Origin: Schistocerca nitens
Taxonomy: Eukaryota > Arthropoda > Insecta > Orthoptera > Acrididae
DNA: 64,000 nucleotides
Direction: 5' to 3'
Assembly (NCBI RefSeq): GCF_023898315.1
Contig: NC_064621.1
Coordinates: 535,701,383 to 535,765,382 of the forward strand
This document shows, in pieces, positions 21,200 to 33,962 of the stretch. The notes under the pieces were generated by a model. The model searched no databases, was not told the origin of the DNA, and saw nothing but the letters and a program-made list of their open reading frames with translations. The position numbers and the translations under genes were made by a program. Each line of letters begins with the position of its first letter. Within the stretch, counting starts at the first letter, position 1.

Positions 21200-24100
21200 T
21201 ATAACGAGAGTCTCCAAAATTAGAGCATTCAAAATCGAGAGTCCAGTTAGGTCTTTTGATGTTTTCTTGAAGTCAAATGTTTTCGAAAACATTTAGGGAT
21301 TTAAAATCAAGTGTGAGCAGAGGCCTTTCACAGATTTTCTGCAGGAAGATACGTATTTAGAAATTTATTAGTGATTTTACAGGATTTATGGATACGTTCT
21401 GCTCACTGTAGCAACAAGGAGGTAGCATCAGATTGATAAAGAGATAGTGATCGCTGGCTAATATGCTGAATGTAACTAAATCGCCCTCGAGTTTCGTCAA
21501 TCAAGAATAAATGTTTAGAGCGAGTTTTCTTAACTGCTGGGCCACTCGTCCCTAAAAGGCAGTTAAGTGTAACGTGAAGCAAGACCGAGGAGCCGAAGAG
21601 TGTCTGCCGCGGATGATGTATTATGCAGAATTCAAACTTCAAATAGTTTTTCGCTCAGCTGGACTTTGTTTCAGGCTCTGAAATAACGCGAGTGCGTCGC
21701 CTGACAGACTTTTAGATTATTCTGATGGTTATAGTTCCGAATTCTGACTGACTCTAAAATTTTCGGTCTGAGATACAACATTAAATTAGTTACTGTCGCA
21801 TGCTATCCATGTAAATCCACGTGGGAAGTGGAACTGTGACTTCATTCAACGCACACTGACAACTTTTGATCGTTGTTCCTCTTTAGAGACAACAAATATG
21901 AACTTGCTGATCAAATTTATATTTCTTCTCGGGTTGTTTTTGGCATTGACACTCTGGTATCTTCCTCTCCACATTCATAGTAACAGGACTCTATTCAGAA
22001 CAGATTGTTTTTTTGTATTGCCTGCGGTTAAATTAAAGTGTGTGACACGTATGCGTTATATGGGATGTTTCGTTTTGAATGCCACTGTCACACCACAGAG
22101 CAAAAAGGTAAATAAATTAAAATCACACTAGCACAGCCATAGGTGACACTAGGCACAGGCGGCGACAGAGCTATGCAGCAGAAAGGAACAGTTAACACTA
22201 CAAGTCAGCAGCATACACCAGCACAGCCTTTTACGTTGGCACCAACGGTCAGGCACAAGTTACACATTTAAGAAAGTGTCCACCGAGGAAATACATTCAT
22301 TAGCTCTCGTTACATGAAGCAACGAGTTTTACCTTGGATGCAACAGCACCTTTGAGAGATCTGACTGTGCAGTTCAGAGCCTGTAGGAAATTGTTAATCA
22401 AACACAGTGGATGAAGACCACTGACCACTAGTAAAGAAGCAGGACACATTCGGTCATAATGAACAGAGCGCACATAATTACCTTCTACCTGTCTACATAA
22501 ATACCTCAGGTCTCTGCCTCTGAATGGAGTTGGTCATTAGGATCGATGGTGTTTCAACCAAAACACTCAATTTATTGATTTTACGGCCTTGTGACATCCT
22601 TATGTTTCAGCACTTCCATCTCGCAGTGCTTATTGCACTAACATCGACGTCACTGGTGGTGCCTCTGTTTCTGATCATTGCTACAGCAATTCTGGGTGTC
22701 AGAGACTTCCTGTCTGGTGAGACCAAGATCAGTTAACTGGACGAATTCAGAAGACTACCAGAGAGCTGCCCGCAAGTCTTCCAAGTTAGTTGCTGGAGAA
22801 GTTGCCTAGCCTATCAGCTCAGCCAACACCAGGAGTCAGCAGAATTTCACCGTGTCGCTGGCACAGTGCGTTAGTCAAGGATGACGAGAAGATAGAGAAC
22901 TGTAAATCTGAACGAATAAATGTTAGCTTGCTAGTCATGTTTTATTAGCGCCGAATGACAATGGGGAAGTATCTCCGCTCACCACCCATATACCAATCTC
23001 TAGGCTGCAACGCAAGGATATAATTCGCTATAGGATCGCCATCTCAAGGTGTTCCTAATATCGCGTAAGGTGCAGTATGCTAGCTTGTGAGTGGAGGTGA
23101 GCCGGACTCAAATCGAACCTGTATGGTGAATTAACGATTTTGGTCTGGCACACCAGCCTGAGAGTAGTTTCTTTTTTCTCACGCTGGTTTAGTCAAATGC
23201 TGAGCTTGTACCCCCACCTCCAACTCAGAAACTGCGTTATAAAGAGTTTTTTAGACTGTAACACATGGAACGAAGTTTACATAATTCGCAGACAGATGGT
23301 ACACGTGACTTCCATCCCTTATGTTAACATAATGCTGGAGCGGCAAAGAGGCATCTGGCCACAAAGTTACAATAAAATAATTTTGAAACAGCACACTCCC
23401 ATGGTAGAGGATAAGCTGTAGGAAATACAGAGAGAGGATCGTCCCTTACAGGCGGTAGCAGTTTTCCATTCGTTTCCCCACTGGTTACTTAATTTCCCTT
23501 CAAACTCTGAGCGAGGTTGTTGAAGATGGAGCTAAGCCTGCGAAACACGTAGTTTCGTAATTGTTTCTATGGCATTTTTGTCTCTGTAACAATTTAACTA
23601 GACGATTTCCGGGGCTACGGTAGATTTGGCTACCTCGATAAGCTGCAGCTGGTGCCAGTAACGGTCGCAGAACGCCCACAGGAGACGGGCGGTGCAGCGT
23701 GGCGTGTGATCGTCCCGCTTGCGTGTTAGAGGCGACGTGTGATAGCGGCCGTAAAAATCTACGGCAGTGCGCCGCGGGCGGCAAACGCGCCGTCGATGGT
23801 CGCGTTACCACCGTGTGAGCGGCCCGTCGCCGAGGTAGACGAGCGACAACTTTGCCGGATCAATCGCCCGCGTCGCGGTTTGCTCCACATTCCGGAATAC
23901 CGGGTCAACGTAGCGTATTATGTGGCGTCAGGCGGGGCCAACAACACGGAAAGCAATTTCCTTCACGGTGTATCATTCAGAGGAGACAGTGTTGCTGTTT
24001 CAGGCATAGCAGGAACCAATCTGGTCACACGATTAGATCTGGTGTCTGCCCCATCATCAGTTTCCGTGTTCAGTAATGTACCAAGGACAAAGTATGTCAT

Positions 24101-24805
24101 GCACCAACCATCGACAGACCGAGTTTTCATAAGCGAAGGATAAAAAGCATGCAAAACGTATGCGAACTAATTCTACTTGTCTGAACTGCTTATTAACCTA
24201 ATACTTTTATCTGCATTTATGCACGAAGGAGGAAGAAACACTACTGTTTTATAACTTATTAGGCTGAAACCCGAGAGAAGAGCTAATTTCAGGAATAGAA
24301 GGAGGAACTGAGATGGCAGTAATGGGTGGAAAGGATGCTGCTGAACACGCAACACATATTTATTATTATACAAACCAGATTATGAAGGGTATACATCACA
24401 AAGCCATGTGCCACATGCCTGTAATAAAGATTAGAAAGCGTGAATTGTCTCAATACGAACAGTAAAAGGAAGGAAAGCTTTCCACAGCCGCTAGTGAAAA
24501 TTATAACAGTAATTATATAGCACAGAAATTGAGTTAACGGGATCCTTAGCCGTGGACAGGTGTCGATCAGAATTACGAACAAATGAAACTCCTACACCAT
24601 GATCTTCCCCAAAACTACATACAGTCCATTATATAGGATGTCATGGGCGTAGGTACAGTGTATTAGTGTTTTTCCTCTGCATCTAACAGTCTTCCATCAA
24701 ATACATCAGATAATTTACTAACTGATGTTTTATACACGATCATAAATGCGCCACGAAATGGACTACACCTGTCACTGTAGACTATCCGTTTTTCGTTCAC
24801 GCGTC
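21200..24805. other. No gene recognised (3.6 kb)
   Basis: Mostly AT-rich with short ORFs (103 codons at most to about 23.6 kb). About 23640-23900 is GC- and CpG-rich and contains the start of a 134-codon plus-strand ORF (23739-24143) that I do not recognise; an opposite-strand ORF covers part of it. A weak CpG-island/first-exon candidate at most. 24150-24780 shows nothing. Confidence 0.3.
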
Positions 24806-24984
24806 GGCCGAGCGGTTCTAGGCGCTTCAGACTGGAACCGCGCGACCGGTACGGCCGCAGGTTCGAATCCTGCCTCGGGCATGGATGTGTGTGATGTCCT
24901 TAGGTTAGTTAGATTTAAGTAGTTCTAAGTTCCAGGGGACTGATGACCTCAGATGTTAAGTCCCGTAGTGCTCAGAGCCATTCA
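24806..24984 (+). repeat. SINE1, short at the 5' end
   Basis: Starts at ggccgagcggttctagg, lacking the first few bases of longer copies, and is flanked by the 14-bp direct repeat ttcgttcacgcgtc at 24792-24805 and 24985-24998. Confidence 0.92.
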
Positions 24985-25265
24985 TTCGTTCACGCGTCCG
25001 CACTTCAATACCTGACTGCTGTTCAGGGGAAAATAAACATTGATAGCTTGCTTGCCCTATGGGTACTTGGAGCTACTAACCAATCTAAAAACATACTACT
25101 CGTAATAGCTATTACTATTAGTCCCCAGATGAAGTGAACACTGATGTAATGTTGTTCAGTTCACCGTCCTGAGTCATCGCTAGAAATATGCGCATTCATA
25201 CTATGAGCACCCTGTATGTGGGAGAGTATGTAAGAGTAAGTGTGATAATGTAAATATTCTCTCTC

Positions 25266-25275
25266 ACGCACACGC

Positions 25276-25307
<32 letters not shown>

Positions 25308-25308
25308 T
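25266..25308. repeat. (CA)n microsatellite
   Basis: Imperfect at its left end (cgcacacgcacacg), then a pure CA run. It produces spurious repetitive ORFs on both strands. Confidence 0.9.
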
Positions 25309-25395
25309 GGACCACGTGTCCATTTGATTTCTATCGGCAATGATCGACATTCAACCAAGAACTGTTATCGATAGAGAAAACAAGACGGGGACGGT

Positions 25396-25483
25396 GGGCG
25401 ACACAGACTATTTAAGCTATTTACACCACGTGTATCAGGAGCTAGGTCACACGACTGAATAAATTTATAAACAAATAATAGAA
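25396..25483 (+). repeat. Left arm of an 88-bp inverted repeat
   Basis: Its reverse complement occurs at 26055-26141 with only a few differences (core tatttaagctatttacacca and cgactgaataaatttataaa). 571 bases separate the arms. I recognise no family. Confidence 0.85.
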
Positions 25484-25697
25484 CAGCAAAAGACTAATGA
25501 TTAGTACTTTATAGGGTAGTTCCCCATGATTCGCTCATGCATGATACAACCATACCCAGGAAACAACAGAGTGAATCACCCATCGACATGACCGTCCACC
25601 ACAAGTGGGAAACCAGGTCGAAGATTCCCTTGCGCCAGTGGGGCTCCCTGTAGCTTCAAAGGTCTTAACCTAGAAGCGATCGGTATGTGACATAGCC

Positions 25698-25698
<1 letters not shown>

Positions 25699-25746
<48 letters not shown>
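25699..25746. repeat. (GA)n microsatellite
   Basis: About 48 bases of GA between the two inverted-repeat arms. The SLSLSL-type ORFs here are artefacts. Confidence 0.9.
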
Positions 25747-25749
<3 letters not shown>

Positions 25750-25964
25750 TGAAACGCTTTTGCGAAAATTTAGACAACTGTTGTTTGAAGAAGTCTGTTC
25801 CATAACTTTCGATCGGCCACGAAATTAAAACGACAATGAAAATCTGTTGAAGCTTTGCGTAGAAAATAGTCTCTTCCGTCAGATGTTTAGTCCTGCTGAG
25901 GAGTTTCACCACATTTCTTGCAGCCCACATAACGTAACTGTCATGCGTTTCCCTCTTCATTACA

Positions 25965-26426
25965 TTGCTCGGGAGAATACTGCAGATGCAACAACGAAGC
26001 TCTTTCACAGTTATCGATGGGATGTGTTTGATCACCCACCATTCAGCCCAGGTTTCTATTATTTGTTTATAAATTTATTCAGTCGTGTGACCTAGCTCCT
26101 GATACACGTGGTGTAAATAGCTTAAATAGTATATGTCGCCCTCTGATTTCAACTCTTCGTTCACATGAACCGCTGGCTATGAGCAAAGCTTGTGGGCACC
26201 GACAACGATCTGCCGACCAGCGTAGCAAACTGGCGGAAAGTACAAGCGGCTGTCTTCTATGACGAGAGTATTGGAATCTAGGTACAACGAACGGCAGACG
26301 TTGGAGAGGCCACTATGAAGAGAAGCAGGTGAAAGGTGTAATTAAATGTTGCAATAAAACATTTTTCATGTGCTCTGTGATCTCCGTTTCGCAAGTGATC
26401 AGAAGCTGAAAACAAAATAGCCCTCG
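25965..26426 (+). pseudogene. mariner transposase 3' fragment, interrupted by a repeat arm
   Basis: TKLFHSYRWDVFDHPPFSP (about 25990-26050) is the mariner block ending at SPD. The sequence is then replaced by the 88-bp arm and resumes at about 26139 with SDF, then LFVHMNRWL and, further on, NWRKVQAAVFYDES. The 3' end near 26415-26426 reads aaaatagccctcg before a TA, resembling a mariner terminus. The second catalytic motif is degraded (ARENTADA). The 5' half is absent. Confidence 0.7.
26055..26141 (-). repeat. Right arm of the 88-bp inverted repeat
   Basis: Reverse complement of 25396-25483. It interrupts the mariner coding sequence at the SPD..APSD motif, so it arrived after the mariner. 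Confidence 0.85.
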
Positions 26427-27689
26427 TATCAATAAACGGCTAATCATGGATGCGGTCCAGTCGCAGGTTGCTTGTCTAACAGTCTGACGCCTTCCAGTGT
26501 CAACAAAAATTTGATTTTCAATATTTCAAACAGTTATTGAGCAAAATTAAAATTTTAAAATGCTGCCATGATCTACTCATCCAGAGCTATAGTATTATGT
26601 TCAAAGTTAAACACATTTAGTCAAGTATTACAGCCTCAAACTGCGTGTATGTCTTGCCCAGCAAACTCACGGCGTGGAAACTATCCAGACTGTATTCATT
26701 CAGTATTTGAGAATGATAGTACTCAGCATCTTCCAACAGCTTTACACATAATTTCAAACATTTACGAAACTTTTGCTCGGAGACACCCCAAGCAAAATAA
26801 TGAAAGGAAAAAAGTTTATCGCTTCCTAGGGGTACGTTTTCTCTGTTCGTCCAGTAAAACTGCAGCATTAGGGATAAGGCTACCTTATTTACTACTAATT
26901 CTATTCGCAACGAGTTTTGCAGATAGTACCCACATATACCCCGGAATGTACCAGCACAATTATATCACTGTACTAAGACGTAGTTCGGGATACGCCCGTG
27001 AGAGGTTTTATACGTGGGTCTTCGATTCTTTAAAGAATCGCGAGTGAGTGTTCACTGCTAGAAAAGTCGACTAAACCGCACGATGCCGACCGGCGTCTGT
27101 CGTGTGACGTCATTCGGATGCGGGATGGAGAGGCATGGCGTCCACACACCGCTCATCAGATCACTGTTAGCTTTCACCCCTTGGAGGAGTCACTTGTCTT
27201 TTGATCAACTCCGCAGTTCGGATCACGAGGCTGAGTGGATCGTTTTCCAGCACTCCCACAAAGGAAAAATTCCTGGCAGCATCGGAAAATGAAGCCGGAT
27301 CCTTCGCACGGTAGTCAGACGCGATGACCACACAGACATGGAGGCTGACTCCACAGCATCTTGCGCACAGTGAGCTAAAAGAGATAAGGGGGCTTAGAGG
27401 GGTGCATATAGGGTGTCCAAAACCTTAAGGGTAAAAACGATACAGGCAGTAGAAGATCATGAGCTGAGCAATATGAGATAACAAACCACTCTTACTGTCG
27501 CAGTAAGTAAAGAAATTCGATTTTCGGCACAACTTATGTAATTCTTCCATGTCCCCCCTGGCACTGAAAAAGCTCGAAGACGAGTTTATGGAAACAAACT
27601 AGTATTTCAACAAATGAGTGGTTATAATTATCTGTATTTACACTATTTGGTCAAGGGTATGCAGATAACGATTACTGGACGTTAAAACG
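26427..27689. other. No gene recognised
   Basis: A 159-codon plus-strand ORF (26568-27047) contains a hydrophobic stretch LPYLLLILFATSF but nothing I recognise, and a 97-codon ORF lies on the other strand. Codons do not look constrained. The remainder is unassigned. Confidence 0.3.
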
Positions 27690-28620
27690 AGATGTGTCCA
27701 CCTTATGTCTTTATGCCGGCTTATTCACTGCTGGGGATACTTTCAGTCAGGTATCTGAACGTGTGTAGAGGAATGACAGCCCGTTCTTCCTCAAGAGCCG
27801 AAAGCAGAAAAAGTTGTGATTTTGGACACCGAGGTTTGGAGCGAATTCGACACTCTAACTCATTCCAGATGTGTTCCATTGGGTTCAGATCGGGACTCTC
27901 GGCAGGCCGGTCCATTTCAGGAGTGTTGTTGGCCACAAACCGCTCTTTTATGAGAGGGTGCATTATCATGCTGACAAACGAGCATCATCTCCAAATTGTT
28001 CATGTAGTACTGCAAAATTAGTTCATATTCTTCCGCATTTAGCGTTTTATCATTTGCAATAAGGGGAACCACACCCTAACCCAGAAAAACAGCCTCAATA
28101 CCGTAATACCAACCCCTCCGTACTTCACTATTGGCACTACACATGATGGGAGGTAACGTTCTCCAGGCATTCGCCGAATCCAAACCCTTCCGCTGGATTG
28201 CATCACTCCAAATCACTCGTTTCCAATAATCCACTGTCCAATGACGTCACTCTTTAGACCACCTCAAGTGTCGCTTAAAAACGGGTACGCTACGGAGCTG
28301 CTCAACCAAAGGACCCGATCCTTTCTACTCCGTACACAAAGTCATCGGGCTAGCTGGACTGCTGGTAGCAGCACTTCGGAACGAGCGGTTCATTCTTTCT
28401 GTTGATTTCATGCGATTCCGTCTAGTCTTGGTTTATCTGTGATTTTTCCTTCGCGTTTCCACCAAGAGTGAGTCAAATCACCAAGATTGAGCCTGGGCAG
28501 TTTTAAAAGGGTCGAAATGTCCCTAGTGGATCCGTTACTCAGGTGACTTCCAATGACTAGTCCTCTTTCTAAGTCACTAAATTCTCCTGAGTCATCCATT
28601 CTGCTGTTTCTGCTTCGCTA
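27690..28620 (-). pseudogene. Decayed Tc1-like transposase
   Basis: The N-terminal frame at 28599-28408 reads MDDSGEFSDLERGLVIGSHL, a helix-turn-helix start. The C-terminal frame at 27969-27721 reads MDRPAESPDLNPMEHIWNEL with the catalytic glutamate, then ALEEERAVIPLHTFRYLTES. The aspartate preceding it is lost (MIMHPLIKERF). The stretch between is broken by stops. Terminal repeats are not clear, though its right side abuts the next Tc1 element. Confidence 0.7.
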
Positions 28621-28651
28621 CTCGCGATATAATACTCCTCGCCTCCTCTTA

Positions 28652-29830
28652 CACTGAAGAGCCAAAGAAACTGACACCCCTGCCTAATATCGTGTAGGGC
28701 CCCCGCGAGCACGCAGAAGTGCCACAACGTGACGTGGAATGGACTCGACTAATGTCTCAAGTAGTGCTGGAGGGAAATGACAGAACGAATCCTGCACGGT
28801 TGCCCATAAATATGTAGAGTACGAGGGGGGGGGGGGGGTGGATATATCTTCTGAACAGCACGTTGCAAGGAATCCCAGATATGCTCAATAATGTTCATGC
28901 CTCGGAAGTTTGGTGACCAGCGGAAGTGTTTAAACTCAGAAGAGTTTTCCTGGAGCTACTCTGTAGCAATTCTGGACGTGTGGGGTTTCACATTGCCCTG
29001 CTGGAATTTCCCAACTCCGCCGGAAAGCACAATGGACATGACTGCATGCAGGTGATCAGACAGGATGCTTACGTACGTGTCACCTGTCAGAGTCGTATCT
29101 GGACGTATCAGGAGTCCCACTCCCCACACCATTACAGAGCCTCCATCAACTTGAACAGTCCCCTGCTGACATGCAGGGTCCATGGATTCATGAGGTCGTC
29201 TACATAGCCACACCTGTACACGTCCACCCGCTCGATACAATTTGAAACGTGACTCGTCCGACCAGGTAACATGTTTCCAGTCAACAGTCCAATGTCGGTG
29301 ACGACGTGTCCAGCTATGTGTCGTGCATTCATCAAGGGTGCACGCCTGGGCCTTCGGCTCTGAAAGCCCATGTCGATGATGTTTCGGTGAATGGTTCGCA
29401 CGCTCACACTTGCTGATGGCCCAGCATTGAAATCTACAGTAGTTTGCGGAAGGGTTGCATTTCTGTCACGTTGAACGATTCTCACCAGTCGTCGTTGGTC
29501 CCGTTCTTGCAGTACCTTTTTCCGGCCGCAGCGATGTCAGAGATTTGATGTTTCACCGGTTTCCTGATATTCACGGTACACTCGTGAAATGGTCCGGCTG
29601 GAGAATCCTCACTTCATCGCTACCTCGGAGATGATGCTTCCCATCGGTCATGCGTCGGCTATAACACCACGTCTCGATAACCTGCCACTGTAGCAGGGGT
29701 AACCGACCTAACAACTACGCCAGAGCCTAGTTTTATATAGACATGCCGACCGCAGCGCGGTATTCTACCTGTTTACATATCTCTGTATTTGAATAAGCAC
29801 GCCTTTGCCAGTTTCTTTCGCGTTTCAGTG
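28652..29830 (-). mobile_element. Tc1-like transposon (same family as 1803)
   Basis: Left end cactgaagagccaaagaaac and reversed right end cactgaaacgcgaaagaaac, with TA outside both. Length 1179 bp. A G run of about 13 lies inside near 28827. Confidence 0.9.
28690..29690 (-). pseudogene. Tc1-like transposase pseudogene
   Basis: 29485-29132 encodes the central helix-turn-helix part (SVSVRTIHRNIIDMGFQSRR). 29240-28956, in another frame, carries MYRAGGRVQVW, GGSVMVWGVG and KFQQGNVKPHTSR, where the second catalytic aspartate has become glycine. The C-terminal PIEH.W block is frameshifted. No intact frame remains. Confidence 0.8.
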
Positions 29831-30019
29831 TATACTGGCGGGTCCACCTCTCGTGACCAGTGCGGCATTACAGATGCGTGTCCGAGCACTTTCAATCAGA
29901 TAATCTACACTACTGGCCATTAAAATTTCTACACCACGAACATGACGTGCTACAGACGCGAAATTTAACCGACAGGAAGAAGATGTTGAGATATGCAAAT
30001 GATTAGCTTTTCACAGTAT

Positions 30020-30201
30020 GGTTCAAATGGCTCTGAGCACTATGGGACTTAACATCTGTGGTCATCAGTCCCTAGAACTTAGAACTACTTAAACCTAAGG
30101 ACATCACACACATCCATGCCCGAGGCAGGATTCGAACCTGCGACCGTAGCAGTCGCGCGGTTCCGGACTGCGCGCCTAGAACCACGAGACCACCGCGGCC
30201 G
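30020..30201 (-). repeat. SINE1
   Basis: Minus-strand copy in the 5' UTR of the Tc1 element, flanked by gcttttcacagtat (30006-30019) and gcttttcagagtat (30202-30215), a 14-bp duplication with one change. Confidence 0.92.
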
Positions 30202-30331
30202 GCTTTTCAGAGTATTCACACAAGGTTGGCGCCGATGGTGACACCTACAACGTGCTGACATGAGGAAAGTTTCCAACCGATTTCTCATACACAAACAGCA
30301 GTTGACCAGCGTTGCCTGGTGAAACGTTGTT

Positions 30332-31570
30332 GTGATGCGTCGTGTAAGGAGGAGAAATGCGTACCATCACGTTTCCGACTTTGATAAAGGTCGGATTATA
30401 GCCTATAGCGATTGCGGTTTATCGTATCGCGACATTGCTGCTCGCGTTGGTCGAGATCCACTGACTGGTAGCAGAATATGGAATCGGTGGGTTCAGGTGA
30501 ATAATACGGAACGCCGTGCTGGATCCCAATGGCCTCGTATCACTAGCAATCGAGATGACAGGCATCTTATCCGCATGGCTGTAAGGGATAGTGCAACTTC
30601 GTCTCGATCCCTGAGTCAACAGATGGGGACGTTTGCAAGACGACAACCATCTGCACGAACAGTTCGACGACGTTTGCAGCAGCATGGACTATCAGCTCGG
30701 AGACCGTGGCTGCGGTTACCCTTGACGCTGTATCACAGACAGGAGGCCTGCGATGGTGTACTCAACGACGAACCTGGGTGTACGAATGGCAAAACGTAAT
30801 TTTTCGGAAGAATCCAGGTTCTATTTACAGCATCATGATGCTCGCATCCGTGTTTGGCGACATCACGCTGAACGCACATTGGAAGCGTGTATTCGTCATC
30901 GCCATACTGGCGTATCACCCGGCGTGATGGTATGGGGTGCCATTGGTTACACGTCTCGGTCACCTCTTGTACGTATTGACGGCACTTTGAACAATGGACG
31001 TTACATTTCAGATGTGTTACGACCCGTGGCTCTACCCTTCATTGGATCTCTGCGAAACCCTACATTTCGCCGGCTGGACTGGCCCAGCGGTTCTACGCGC
31101 TACAGTCTGGAACCGAGCGACCGCTACGGTCGCAGGTTCGAATTCTGCCTCGGGCATGGATGTGTGTGATGTCCTTAGGTTAATTAGGTTTAATTAGTTC
31201 TAAGTTCTTGGCGACTGATGACCTCAGCAGTTAAGTCGCATAGTGCTCAGAGCCATTTGAACCCTACATTTCAGCAGGATAATGCGCGACCGCATGTTGC
31301 AGGTCCTGTACGGGCCTTTCTGGATACAGAAAATGTTCGACTGCTGCCCTGGCCAGCACATTCTCCAGATCTCTCACCAACTGAAAACGTCTGGTCAATG
31401 GTGGCCGAGCAAATTGCTCGTCACAATACGCCAGTCACTACTCTTGATGAACTGTGGTATCGTGTTGAAGGTGCGTGGGCAGCTGTACTTGTACACGCCA
31501 TCCAAACTCTGACTCAATGCCCAGGCGTATCAAGGCCATTATTACGGCCAGAGGTGGTTGTTCTGGTTAC
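30332..31570 (+). pseudogene. Tc1-like transposase pseudogene split by a SINE1
   Basis: The N-terminal frame from about 30335 reads MRRVRRRNAYHHVSDFDKGR with a helix-turn-helix through about 30720. A frameshift follows near 30750. The core resumes with NFSEESRFYLQHHDAR, where the first catalytic aspartate has become glutamate, and HTGVSPGVMVWGAIGYTSR. A SINE1 interrupts after NPTF. Downstream, FQQDNARPHVAGPVRAFLDT and SPDLSPTENVWS keep the second aspartate and the glutamate, 34 residues apart. Inactive because of the SINE, the frameshift and D-to-E change. Confidence 0.88.
31069..31259 (+). repeat. SINE1
   Basis: Inserted in transposase coding sequence, flanked by the 13-bp direct repeat aaccctacatttc at 31056-31068 and 31260-31272. 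Confidence 0.92.
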
Positions 31571-31708
31571 TGATTTCTCAGGATCTATGCACCCAAATTG
31601 CGTGAAAATGCAATCACATGTCAGTTCTAGTATAATATATTTGTCCAATGAATACCCGTTTATCATCTGCATTTGTTCTTGGTGTAGCAATTTTAATGGC
31701 CAGTAGTG

Positions 31709-33112
31709 TATGTAACTTGTGTATGCCACACCTGAGCCTGAAAAGACTTCAAAAACAATTTCATGGAAATAATAAACTATTTCAAAATGAGAATGTTTAC
31801 AATTATCGCTATTTGTATTCAAATGCCAACTGCTTTAAATCAGACTATAGGTGGTTGCAAAAGCAATTTGAGAGGTATAGGCGGAAGTATTTCCAGCACG
31901 CTGTGGCTACCGTATGCACTGTTTCGGCCCCTGGGTGGCGCCCGCAGTGGGGTCGATGCCTGGAGGCGCCATAAACGCAGAGGGACTCCCCGGTGTGCGG
32001 TGCTATGGCCCAGGAATAGCATAGGCGCCGTCGCGCGGCAGCCGAACGGGGCGCCTCCACTGCGTCACTGCAGTGTACAACCAGGCCTCGACCTCACACG
32101 CCGACAGCCCTTGCACGCCGTACGGCACTGCCAACTCGTGTGAGAGGTAAGAACGCGCGGATTGTCCTCTCAAAGAGATATGATTAGCTAGAACGGTGTT
32201 TATTGGCAAGTGCCCACCAGGAACGTAACCTGTCAGTCTAAAAAGATTGCCAGACTGGATTAATAACATAAAATAGAGAAAATGGTTTCAACGTTGCAGG
32301 TGTTCTACATATTCTCCTCCCATTTGAGCACAACGTACAGAAGATACAACGTTGTGAAACTGTGAGAATAGTCCTCCTTTGGGATTTTGTTCAACTCTTG
32401 ATTGCCACTGCTTTGAATTAGGTTATGTCGTGAAAGCGTTGACCCTTCCTGTGAGTTTCTGTACTTTGTTGTTTTGTGGTAGATTTGAATTGATAATACC
32501 AAGTCTCGTCGCCCGTGACTTTTTTTTTTCTTTCCAGAAAAGGACTACCATGTTGTGCACTTCAATTATGTCGCTGCAGGCGTATGTTGATTTCGACTGG
32601 AGTATTACTTTCTATAGTCTGGCTGGCTGGAAAAATCAGCCATCGGACATTTGTGAGTAGCCAGTTTTGAACAGTGAACTTATTCCCAAGGCACATGCGC
32701 CGGTAACTGAAGTTCTGATCGTGTGCCTACGACCAATGCCCCACTACTCTCCCTCACCTACAACTCAGTCCCTTCCAAAATATTCTAATAATAATGAAGA
32801 GGTTGCTCTACATGAACACTTTTGTACGACACAGTGAATTATTTCACTTTAATTTCAAATATTACGCCCCTGCTTGTTCTGATCGCACTCATACTACAAT
32901 TACAGCCACTCGTCTATCGTGAGTTCTTATATGAGTTTACTATTGCCGATTCCTGACAGTTCGGCGTCCTTTTAGTTATATAACAACTCCCATGATACGA
33001 AATTAGTGCTGTGCGTCAAAATTTTTATTTTTACCACGATCGCTTTTCTCACGCACCTACGCGTCTTACTCGCGTACCGTGTCCGTTGCGACTGACCAAT
33101 TCCTTCGCCCCA
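31709..33112. other. No gene recognised; GC-rich patch and a possible transposase relic
   Basis: About 31900-32150 is GC-rich with ORFs on both strands and no recognisable domain. On the minus strand at about 32290-32400, ELNKIPKEDYSHSFTTLYLL followed by KWEENM resembles the C-terminal block of mariner-like transposases (weak). The remainder shows nothing. Confidence 0.3.
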
Positions 33113-33249
33113 GTCCGCAGATCGTGGTCTCGTGGCCAGTGTTGCTGCCCTTGGTCCACGGGATCCCGGGTTCGATTCCCGACCGGGTCTGGGATTTTCT
33201 CCACCCAGGGATTGGACGCTAATGTTGTCGTCATCATTTCATCATCATT
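33113..33249 (+). repeat. SINE-D (tRNA-derived, GGTTCGATTCCCG B box)
   Basis: Head gatcgtggtctcgtggccag and B box gggttcgattcccgaccggg, followed by gtctgggattttctccaccc and a TCATCAT-type tail. The head is related to that of the truncated copy at 41441. No clear target duplication. Confidence 0.65.
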
Positions 33250-33453
33250 AAGGAGTATGTTGTGACTAGAAAATTAAATTATTGGGAATTTGTACGGGCT
33301 CTGATAACCACGCGGTCGAGCGCTCCACAAATCAAAAAATCATCAGAATCATCTCCTTCGCGCCAAACGATCTCCAGCGATCCACTTGTCCCTTCTAGAA
33401 CTACGGGCATACCCGATTTCGATACCGCTGCGCTGTAGCAAAGAAGCGTAAGG
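33250..33453. other. No feature recognised
   Basis: Short spacer between two SINEs. Confidence 0.3.
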
Positions 33454-33696
33454 AGGAAATTAGTGTTTAACGTCCCGTCGACAACGAGGTCATTAGAGAC
33501 GGAGCGCAAGCTCGGGTGAGGGAAGGATGGGGAAGGAAATTGGCCGTGCCCTTTCAAAGGAACCATCCCGGCATTTGCCTGAAGCGATTTAGGGAAATCA
33601 CGGAAAACCTAAATCAGGATGGCCGGAGACGGGATTGAACAGTCGTCCTCCCGAATGCGAGTCCAGTGTGCTAACCACTGCGCCACCACGCTCGGT
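33454..33696 (-). repeat. SINE-A
   Basis: Complete minus-strand copy; the head complement reads gagtccagtgtgctaaccac. Flanked by the 11-bp direct repeat gaagcgtaagg at 33443-33453 and 33697-33707. Confidence 0.9.
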
Positions 33697-33962
33697 GAAG
33701 CGTAAGGGTAGATTCCATTTGTCAGGTAGGGGATCGATATCTGTACTCTTACAAGGCGTCCATGGAGTTGCTTTGATTCAGAAGTCAAAGGTGTGCGGGA
33801 CGAACTTTGCACACACTTTTCTTTTCTTCAGAACATTCTGGAGAATGCCTTAAACACTTGATCTAGAGATATTGTTCCATTACTATTTGTAACACGACAA
33901 ATTTGACACCTAAGGTGGCACGTGCACTACTTGATGCTGTCCACTTACAACTGAATGGTCGA

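Larger units (their letters stand above)
29908..31708 (+). mobile_element. Tc1-like transposon carrying two SINE1 insertions (family shared with 49125)
   Basis: Inverted ends cactactggccattaaaatt, with TA on both sides. Without the SINEs (30020-30201, 31069-31259) it is about 1.4 kb. The same terminal sequence bounds the element at 49125-50460. Confidence 0.92.

Noticed and set aside
23739..24143. 134-codon ORF in a CpG-rich patch
   Set aside because: No recognisable domain, an overlapping opposite-strand ORF, and no splice or promoter evidence I can trust.
26568..27047. 159-codon ORF with a hydrophobic segment
   Set aside because: No homology I recognise, no codon signature, and a sizeable antisense ORF; length is plausible by chance.
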